Assembly: GCA_947581635.1 (NCBI GenBank)
Contig: CANPVE010000001.1
Span: 1-64,000 of the forward strand
Length of the DNA: 64,000 nucleotides
Origin: an uncultured Clostridia bacterium
Lineage (GTDB): Bacteria; Bacillota; Clostridia; Oscillospirales; Acutalibacteraceae
Direction: 5' to 3'
Positions within the stretch are counted from its first letter, which is position 1; each line of letters starts with the position of its first letter. Of the stretch, positions 58,787 to 64,000 are shown piece after piece. Position numbers and translations under genes: made by a program. The notes below the pieces were generated by a model. It did not search any database and was not told the origin of the DNA. It saw only the letters and a program-made list of their open reading frames with translations.

Positions 58787-61150
58787 TTATTCTACAGAAT
58801 TGATTTCATTTGAATTTATACTGCGGACCGAAAGTGTCGTGAGGAATACAAAGAATATCGTGGCTGCGATTATGATTACAGGATAGATAATATAGGTTTC
58901 CATCACATTGATGTCGAAAATTATTGCCTTGGCACCCATTCCCCTGAATATCGCGCCGCTTGTGAGCTGACTTACCGGATTGGAAAGAACAGCGGAGATT
59001 ATCGCGGCGGTCAGCATGACTATTGTAATTCTCATCACCTGCCAGCCGATGATCGAGCGATTTTTAAAACCTATCGCCTTGAGCATGGCTATTTCGCCGC
59101 GCTCCTTGGTGAGGAATGATTTTTCCATAAGCACCGCAACCAGAATGTTTATCAGGATTACAACAATTACTATCAGCAGCTTGGTGTCGTCGAGATATCC
59201 GCCCGCGCCGCCTGTGCACGCGTCGGCATACTCACCCGCAGTCTGCACGCTGTAATCCGGATATAGTTCCTTTATCTTTTCAATTCTCTCCTGTATTTCT
59301 TTTTGAGATGGGTTATCATTGAATTTAATCTGAATGGGAAATACACCCGACAAGGTTTCAAATCCATAGTGTTCGTCCTCGTGGAATTTAATTCCCTCGC
59401 CCATATTGTCCATTGTTTGAAAAATTGCGCAAACAATATACTCCTTATCTCCGTCGGGTGAGGTGATTGTCACGGTGTCGCCGACGGCAGCCTGGATTTT
59501 GTCGGCTATCACATGGGTGACTGCAATTTCATTTGTATTTTGAGGAGGTGTGCCTTCGATGTAGAAGTCGTACATATCGGTAGTGGTGTTCACTCCCTCA
59601 AATGTCATAGATTTTGTCGTAAGTTCCCCCTTAGTTATGCTGAATTTATGGCTCACTTCGACAAAAACCTTTGCGTCAAAGTCATTATTCCGCATCACAT
59701 ACTCCATGTCTTTTATATCGTTCTCAAGCTTTTCTCTGCCTTCCTCGGAGAAATATGAGCTTAATTTTTTGCTGTTGCTTATAAACACATCGCTCTCGGC
59801 CAATCCAAACCAGCCTACCATTTTTGGACTTCTCAACGTGGAAATTGAATTCAATACTATTGATATAAGGAGAAAACCTATTGTAAACGTCATCAGCATT
59901 ATAGCGTATTTTCTCATGTCGCTCAAAATGTCGTTGACAGCCATGAACGGCACGGGCTTGATACGAAATTTTGACATTTTAAGCACGCTCTTCTTTTTGT
60001 AACGCTCTCCCGTAGAGCCGTTGTGTATGGCGTTGACAGGAGTGTAGACATTTACGGGACGAGTGCTGCGCCAACAGAAAAGCAGAATTATTGCTACGAC
60101 CGCGCAGGCGCATATCACCTGTATTACAATCGAGCTGCCGTCTGAAATCATAAGATTTTCGGACGTCTGACTGAGCAGAAGTTCCCCGAAGGGGACTGCG
60201 GCCTCAACGCCGATAACGGCCCCTACAATCGAAATTGCCAGATATTTCACCATGTACAGACCGCGTATTCTCCCGTTCGGTATGCCGATTGCCTTCATAA
60301 TGCCTATCTCTCTGAATTCTTCACTCAGCGTAAAGGTTATGGTGAATTTCAAAATGATGAGGGCGATTGCGATAAGGCAGACGCTAACCACCATAAGCAG
60401 ACCTACGACAATCATTTCCATCATGTAGGCTAATTTCATCAGACTTTTTGTGCCTGAAAACAAAATATTTTGACAGTCGTTCAATGCCTGTTCTACGTCC
60501 GAAATATTGTCGGTATAAATATAGGTCACTGTGCCTTTGTAGGTGTCGATATTTGGGTCTGCCATGAATTTATCATAGTCCGCCTGATTTATAAGACATC
60601 TGGGTGAATTTGCCATGCTGCCGCCTAACGCGGCGTCCTTGAGTGAACCCTGGACAACGAGGGTGAGACAGGTATCACTGATTTTCAAAGTAATTTCATC
60701 GCCGGCGGAGACTCCTATGGTATCGAGATAGGATTTCCTGATATATACGCCGCCTTCGGGAACCTCGGTCAGCTCGTTGTTTTCACTGTCATAGTATTTC
60801 TCAATTCGATTGTCAATCGAACTGACGAGGTTGATTCCCGAGGCTGTGTAAGTTTCGTCATTAACCCTAATGCCCTCGATGTTGTAAATAACGGGTTCCA
60901 CTTTTACCTTGTCAACGCAGTCAAGTCCTTTGGCAATCTGGGCGGCGCTTTTGCCAATATTTCCGCGCTCCAGTATCACGTAATCACCCACGCCCGCCTG
61001 GTCAAAATAATTGTCCAGAGAATTTGCCACAGCCGCAAAGTTGCCCGCGCTTGATGACATGAAAGTCACGGCGAGAACTACGAAAATTAAGATTATAAAA
61101 TTCATAGTCCGCTTTCGCTTTAAATCGCGTTTCAAGATGTGAAAGAACAT
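58787..61150 (-). CDS. FtsX-like ABC transporter permease
   Basis: A protein of about 787 residues built of two FtsX units. Each has one helix (about 18-38 and 425-448), an extracellular domain of about 190 residues, and three helices (about 245-355 and 660-770). The MacB-PCD-like outer domains and eight helices distinguish it from the ten-helix BceB type. The cytosolic coupling segments EEFREIGIMKAIGI and KERGEIAMLKAIGF are well conserved. The ATG at 61150 has GGAAGGAA seven bases upstream. It heads an operon of permease, ATPase, response regulator and histidine kinase. Confidence 0.92.
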   Translation of the reverse strand: MFFHILKRDLKRKRTMNFIILIFVVLAVTFMSSSAGNFAAVANSLDNYFDQAGVGDYVILERGNIGKSAAQIAKGLDCVDKVKVEPVIYNIEGIRVNDETYTASGINLVSSIDNRIEKYYDSENNELTEVPEGGVYIRKSYLDTIGVSAGDEITLKISDTCLTLVVQGSLKDAALGGSMANSPRCLINQADYDKFMADPNIDTYKGTVTYIYTDNISDVEQALNDCQNILFSGTKSLMKLAYMMEMIVVGLLMVVSVCLIAIALIILKFTITFTLSEEFREIGIMKAIGIPNGRIRGLYMVKYLAISIVGAVIGVEAAVPFGELLLSQTSENLMISDGSSIVIQVICACAVVAIILLFCWRSTRPVNVYTPVNAIHNGSTGERYKKKSVLKMSKFRIKPVPFMAVNDILSDMRKYAIMLMTFTIGFLLISIVLNSISTLRSPKMVGWFGLAESDVFISNSKKLSSYFSEEGREKLENDIKDMEYVMRNNDFDAKVFVEVSHKFSITKGELTTKSMTFEGVNTTTDMYDFYIEGTPPQNTNEIAVTHVIADKIQAAVGDTVTITSPDGDKEYIVCAIFQTMDNMGEGIKFHEDEHYGFETLSGVFPIQIKFNDNPSQKEIQERIEKIKELYPDYSVQTAGEYADACTGGAGGYLDDTKLLIVIVVILINILVAVLMEKSFLTKERGEIAMLKAIGFKNRSIIGWQVMRITIVMLTAAIISAVLSNPVSQLTSGAIFRGMGAKAIIFDINVMETYIIYPVIIIAATIFFVFLTTLSVRSINSNEINSVE

Positions 61151-61257
61151 GATTTTCCTTCCGAATTTAAGATTTGTTTTGTAATTAATTACGAGTTGAT
61201 TATATAATGCCAATTATTAAATAATCCTTAAATCCAAGAAATTTTATATTACATGAA

Positions 61258-61371
61258 ATGAGCGTCTTTGGGGTATCAAATAAATCACATTTATCAGTTT
61301 TGACTTATTTTGTTGATGCAGATTGGCTTATAAAAATGACTGGGGCGGACATCGCACACGATGTTAAGTAA
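61258..61371 (+). other. Short open frame, coding status unclear
   Basis: A 37-codon frame from ATG to TAA with no SD. The rest of the 61151-61430 gap shows nothing I can name. It may be a fragment of the mobile-element debris that follows. Confidence 0.15.
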
Positions 61372-61430
61372 ATTTACCATACATAATCTCGGGCAGGTTT
61401 TGAGAGATAATATAATGGGAGGTATGATAA

Positions 61431-61952
61431 ATGGGAATATCCTTTCGTGATCTCACTAAAGACGATATAGATGTGAGAGTGCAGAGCGCCAAGGAAAACG
61501 GCGCTGTGCTGCTGCTCTACAAGAATGCCCGAGTAGATATGGGCATTCTTGATGAAACGGTGGGACCTGAACGCTGGCAGCGCTCGCATGAGTTGATTAA
61601 CGGACATTTATTCTGCAATGTGGGGATAAATTTTCCTACTGAACAGGGAGACTCAAATTGGATATGGAAACAGGACGTTGGAACCGAGAGCAACACCGAG
61701 GCGGAGAAGGGCGAAGCGTCCGACAGCTTCAAGCGGGCCTGCTTCAATTGGGGAATAGGTCGGGAACTTTATACAGCCCCGTTTATATGGGTGAGTAATG
61801 AAAATTGCAGAATATCATCAAACGATAATCGGTTCAATTGCTACGATCGATTCGAGGTTGAAAAAATCAGAATAGATAACAAGAGAATAACGGGACTTGC
61901 AATATATAATAAGACGCAGAAAAAACGCTGCTTTGTATGGCAGCAGAATTGA
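61431..61952 (+). CDS. Rad52/Rad22-like single-strand annealing protein (phage type)
   Basis: A 173-residue protein. ALLLLYKNARVDMGILDE, then WIWKQDVGTES and the block EASDSFKRACFNWGIGRELYTAPFIW (read as SFKRACFNWGIGRELY) are typical of the Rad52/22 family annealing proteins of phages and mobile elements. These bind single-stranded DNA and drive homologous annealing. GGGAGGTATAA precedes the ATG. It stands alone without recombination partners, so it is probably a domesticated or leftover phage gene. Confidence 0.8.
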   Translation: MGISFRDLTKDDIDVRVQSAKENGAVLLLYKNARVDMGILDETVGPERWQRSHELINGHLFCNVGINFPTEQGDSNWIWKQDVGTESNTEAEKGEASDSFKRACFNWGIGRELYTAPFIWVSNENCRISSNDNRFNCYDRFEVEKIRIDNKRITGLAIYNKTQKKRCFVWQQN

Positions 61953-62077
61953 GACACAACGCAAGTGCCATACCGTGTTATTTTGATAATTAAGATCGAA
62001 GTCAGGCACGGACAAGATAGTGGAACCTATGTCAGTCATGTCAATACAAGATAAATTAAACCCTCGCAAACACAAAA

Positions 62078-62109
62078 GACGGCGCATATCCGTTAAGATA
62101 CGCGCCGTC
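62078..62109 (-). terminator. Terminator after the HicB remnant
   Basis: Stem GACGGCGCGTATC/GATATGCGCCGTC (one bulge) followed by TTTTGTGTTTG on the minus strand, directly past the HicB-like stop codon. Confidence 0.75.
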
Positions 62110-62113
62110 GATA

Positions 62114-62223
62114 TTAACAATTTATGCCAATTTGCTCCATTAATGTCTGCTGAAGTGCCGCCGACAAGTTTACGCCTGTTTTTCGGCCGTTTTGCTCAGC
62201 CACGGAGGTATGGCGCGATTCTT
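62114..62223 (-). pseudogene. Frameshifted C-terminal remnant of a HicB-family antitoxin
   Basis: On the minus strand one frame reads KNRAIPPWLSKTAEKQA then stops; shifting frame at the KQA codons gives KTGVNLSAALQQTLMEQIG and a stop. Joined, this matches the conserved HicB tail, in which a beta strand and IPxWL lead into the RHH/arc-type SQVLQEAL helix (known family pattern). The N-terminal RNase-H-like part and a HicA partner are absent, so it is a dead fragment. Confidence 0.65.
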
Positions 62224-62298
62224 ACATAAAATTTTGTTCTATTACGTCTATAAACATCTTAATTAAATAAAACACAATAGACTCCAAAATAACAAAAG

Positions 62299-62340
62299 AA
62301 TCGGCTCATGCTTGGAACTAAATCCTTGCATGAGCCGATT
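62299..62340 (-). terminator. tRNA-Ser terminator
   Basis: Perfect 13-base stem AATCGGCTCATGC/GCATGAGCCGATT with a T-rich tail on the minus strand, about 75 bases past the tRNA end. Confidence 0.75.
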
Positions 62341-62415
62341 TTGTCATGTGTGGATAACAATAACTGCAACCAAGCCGATAAATATAACCCCCGGTGCGTT
62401 CGTATTATCCTTATT

Positions 62416-62507
62416 TGGCGGAGAAGGAGGGATTCGAACCCTCGAACCGCTTTTAACGATTACACGATTTCCAATCGTGCGCGCTCGACCAGCTACGCGA
62501 CTTCTCC
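62416..62507 (-). tRNA. tRNA-Ser (GGA anticodon)
   Basis: Read on the minus strand: acceptor GGAGAAG pairs with CTTCTCC, G discriminator, encoded CCA at 62418-62416. The anticodon arm is CACGATT-GGA-AATCGTG, with a long variable arm as expected for serine, and TTCGAATCC in the T arm. Confidence 0.97.
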
Positions 62508-62621
62508 AAAACCGGTCAAACATACGCTCAAAAAAGCGCTTAATTAATATACATCAATTAAATTTAAATGTCAAGTGTTTTTTGAAATAAAAATAAAAAT
62601 AAAAATATACTCAAAAAATGC

Positions 62622-62662
62622 TTGACATTTAAATCCGAGAGTGCTATACTATCTTAGCACTC
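62622..62662 (+). promoter_or_regulatory. tRNA-Arg promoter with inverted repeat over the -10
   Basis: TTGACA (62622-62627), a 17-base spacer and TATACT (62645-62650). An inverted repeat GAGTGCTA (62639-62646)/TAGCACTC (62655-62662) with an eight-base gap overlaps the -10. Confidence 0.75.
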
Positions 62663-62695
62663 GAAAAGGAGTGGCACATGGTTGATGTGTTAAAT

Positions 62696-62772
62696 GCGCT
62701 CGTAGCTCAGTTGGATAGAGTGTTTGACTACGAATCAAAAGGTCGGGGGTTCGAGCCCCTTCGAGCGCGCCA
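62696..62772 (+). tRNA. tRNA-Arg (ACG anticodon)
   Basis: Acceptor GCGCTCG (62696-62702) pairs with CGAGCGC (62762-62768), G discriminator, CCA at 62770-62772. The anticodon arm TTTGA-CTACGAA-TCAAA gives ACG, read as ICG after A34 deamination. The T arm carries GTTCGAGCC. Confidence 0.97.
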
Positions 62773-62777
62773 GGTAG

Positions 62778-62820
62778 AAACCTCTGAAATTGCCTTTAGT
62801 TGGGCGTTTCAGAGGTTTTT
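62778..62820 (+). terminator. tRNA-Arg terminator
   Basis: Stem AAACCTCTGAAA/TTTCAGAGGTTT with a 17-base loop and a T run. Confidence 0.85.
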
Positions 62821-62896
62821 GCTGTTTATGAAAGGAATACGAGCTTACCAACATCATAATGTGTTTTTTGGTGTTGCTATAGATTACCTCTAAAAC

Positions 62897-63418
62897 TTAT
62901 CTGATAATAACCGATGCCCTGCGAACCAACTGCGCGCCGGGGATTTCTATTCCATCTTTCAATGCCGATTTTACACGCGTCCTGCTGATTTCCGGATCTT
63001 CGTAATTAAGCATTTCAGGGGCGTTTTTCTCAAGCCATTTTACAAGTTTCCGCTCGTCCTCAATGGTCACGCTCTCGGCGTTGTTCCTCAGGCTGATTAC
63101 GGCTCGGGGACGGTCGATTTTCTTTATTCCGCACACCTGCATATTGTTCAGCAGCATTTCTTTGAGCCGTTTTATGAGATTTTTCTTGGCTCTTGCTCTC
63201 GCCGCGAATTCCTCTGCCAGCTCATCCAACGCCTTTACGTCAGCGTCAAGCTCCTTGATGAAGCAGGCCGTATTTTCCGCCTTATCGGCAAATTCTCCTT
63301 CAATTCCATCCAGAGTATCAAAATACGCCTGTATTTGGTCGTCGGTCAGTTCGTCGCAGTCGTCAAATGCGTCGAACAGCGCGCGGTAATTCTCCGATAT
63401 ATCAAACAGTTTCGCCAT
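62897..63418 (-). CDS. Siphovirus Gp157-family protein
   Basis: A 173-residue protein, near normal length for the family. It starts with LFDISENYRALFDAF, has a long coiled middle (KALDELAEEFAARARAKKNLIKRLKEMLLNNM) and ends with the conserved beta-rich part (VISLRNNAESVTIEDERKLVKWL, then GAQLVRRASVIIR). Gp157 proteins come from siphoviruses and are usually beside ssDNA-binding or annealing genes. GGAGGAAACCGAC precedes the ATG. It lies near the Rad52-like gene but in the opposite direction, which suggests a rearranged phage remnant. Confidence 0.85.
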   Translation of the reverse strand: MAKLFDISENYRALFDAFDDCDELTDDQIQAYFDTLDGIEGEFADKAENTACFIKELDADVKALDELAEEFAARARAKKNLIKRLKEMLLNNMQVCGIKKIDRPRAVISLRNNAESVTIEDERKLVKWLEKNAPEMLNYEDPEISRTRVKSALKDGIEIPGAQLVRRASVIIR

Positions 63419-63494
63419 GTCGGTTTCCTCCGTTTTCTGCCATGAGCTTGTCCGTCAGCTCGTCGATTTTCTCCTCTTGATATGCCGTACTCAT
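63402..63494 (-). CDS. Possible small phage-type ORF overlapping the Gp157 gene
   Basis: A 30-codon frame beginning MSTAYQEEKIDELTDKL that overlaps the Gp157 start by 17 bases, the kind of coupling seen in phage early operons. There is no SD before its ATG, so it may be the truncated end of a larger lost gene. Confidence 0.3.
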   Translation of the reverse strand: MSTAYQEEKIDELTDKLMAENGGNRHGETV

Positions 63495-63677
63495 CATATC
63501 GTTGTTTTATATGTTTTTCGCCCACCGTAAGGTGATTGCGGTAACACCAATGCTATCTCAGTTATTGTACCCAGAATAATGCGAATCTTTATGCGTATGT
63601 TGTTGATTTACTTTCGCCGCGTCAAATCGGCTGACGAGTCCTCGCTCGGCGTGCTCTGTAACTTTTTTGATAGATTA

Positions 63678-63706
63678 TTGACATTCCAACGGGTTTGCCG
63701 TATAAT
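63678..63706 (+). promoter_or_regulatory. Consensus-like promoter
   Basis: TTGACA (63678-63683), a 17-base spacer and TATAAT (63701-63706), reading rightward into the interrupted winged-helix-like ORF. The 63495-63677 stretch before it shows nothing else I can name. Confidence 0.75.
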
Positions 63707-63809
63707 CGAAATGTTAGGATATAGACAACTCTAAATGCTATATATATGCTTAAGAGGTTGAATAATTTTTAATATATCGGGATACTCAAATAAAATTGAC
63801 GTTGATGGA

Positions 63810-63995
63810 ATGAAAAATACAGAATCAAAAGCACGCGCCTTTGCTCTTTTGACCATTTACCGCAACAGCAGAGCCATTAAGCTGTCTGAACTGTGCCAAT
63901 TGTGCTGCAAGAATAAGGTTTAAATTTTACGTACAATTGCTTTGATGGAAAAAAGTCTCTTGATTAGAGAGGGAAAAATTTACAATAGATGCTGA
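63810..63995 (+). pseudogene. Winged-helix-like ORF interrupted by an in-frame TAA
   Basis: From the ATG at 63810 the frame reads KARAFALLTIYRNSRAIKL, then SELCQLCCKNKV, and meets TAA at 63921-63923. The same frame continues as ILRTIALMEKSLLIREGKIYNRC to TGA at 63993. Together the two halves look like one small winged-helix DNA-binding domain (helix KLSELCQL, recognition helix around the stop, wing LIREGKIY). It is therefore a gene inactivated by a nonsense change, or two short frames. No SD is clear. Confidence 0.4.
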
Positions 63996-64000
63996 AGAAC

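Noticed and set aside
56035..61150. A classic BceRSAB bacitracin-type module
   Set aside because: The permease has eight predicted helices with two outer domains, and the histidine kinase has an 85-residue outer loop, unlike BceB and BceS.
62308..62590. Two overlapping open frames of 79 and 92 codons
   Set aside because: They run across the tRNA-Ser gene and its terminator and have no SD.
62639..62662. A true CIRCE/HrcA operator
   Set aside because: CIRCE is TTAGCACTC-N9-GAGTGCTAA; here the half-sites are in the opposite order and the downstream gene is a tRNA.
1..64000. CRISPR array, intact insertion sequence or replication origin
   Set aside because: No regularly spaced direct repeats, transposase motifs or DnaA-box clusters were seen on reading the window.

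Overview
The window looks like a chromosomal segment of a low-to-mid GC Gram-positive anaerobe of class Clostridia, most likely the Ruminococcaceae/Oscillospiraceae group (inference from gene content; there is no rRNA gene to test it). Support comes from strong SD sites with many TTG/GTG starts, tRNAs with encoded CCA, a zinc-binding L28, an LtaS-type enzyme, BlaI/M56, YtrA and ECF modules, and many lipoproteins. There is no intact prophage and no CRISPR array.

Layout. 1-5400: tRNA-Gly, a PadR regulator, an M56/BlaI regulatory pair with its lipoprotein, and a second lipoprotein. 5545-6650: the rplM-rpsI operon. 6695-12546: a MetY-type sulfhydrylase, two tandem paralogues of unknown function, a patatin, an AraC regulator and an alpha/alpha-toroid-like protein. 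12577-22200: two ECF sigma/anti-sigma loci, an AI-2E family exporter, a YtrA-regulated ABC transporter and a set of zinc-ribbon membrane proteins. 22381-30142: an Mrp-type ATPase, a DUF6062-like protein, an Smr protein, a flavin reductase, a PrsA-like lipoprotein and an AraC-LtaS operon. 30196-38585: an ammonium transporter fused to PII, alr, a diacylglycerol-kinase-like protein, a WYL regulator, rpmB, and phosphoesterase, amidohydrolase and ADP-ribosyltransferase-like genes.

38760-56013 is the most interesting region. It holds about 17 kb of linked genes: a protein with four FHA-like modules, a small membrane protein, a SEDS (FtsW/RodA) polymerase fused to a LytR-CpsA-Psr domain, a class B penicillin-binding protein, a Ser/Thr kinase on the opposite strand, a PP2C phosphatase, a second divergent kinase, three unrecognised proteins, a zinc-ribbon GTPase, a membrane-anchored GAP1-like partner and a terminal protein with an HTH-like tail. 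The first part resembles the actinobacterial fhaA-fhaB-pstP-rodA-pbpA-pknA-pknB locus. The second part resembles the GTPase/GAP1 modules described by comparative genomics in NTP-dependent conflict systems. My reading (inference) is a phosphorylation- and GTP-controlled envelope machine that polymerises and decorates the wall at a particular site or stage.

56035-61150 is a two-component/ABC permease operon. 61258-64000 holds tRNA-Ser and tRNA-Arg among mobile-element debris: a Rad52-like annealing protein, a Gp157-family gene, a frameshifted HicB antitoxin tail and a winged-helix-like ORF with an in-frame stop. A roughly 150-bp dispersed repeat occurs in at least three intergenic regions (12577, 19231 and 34352).
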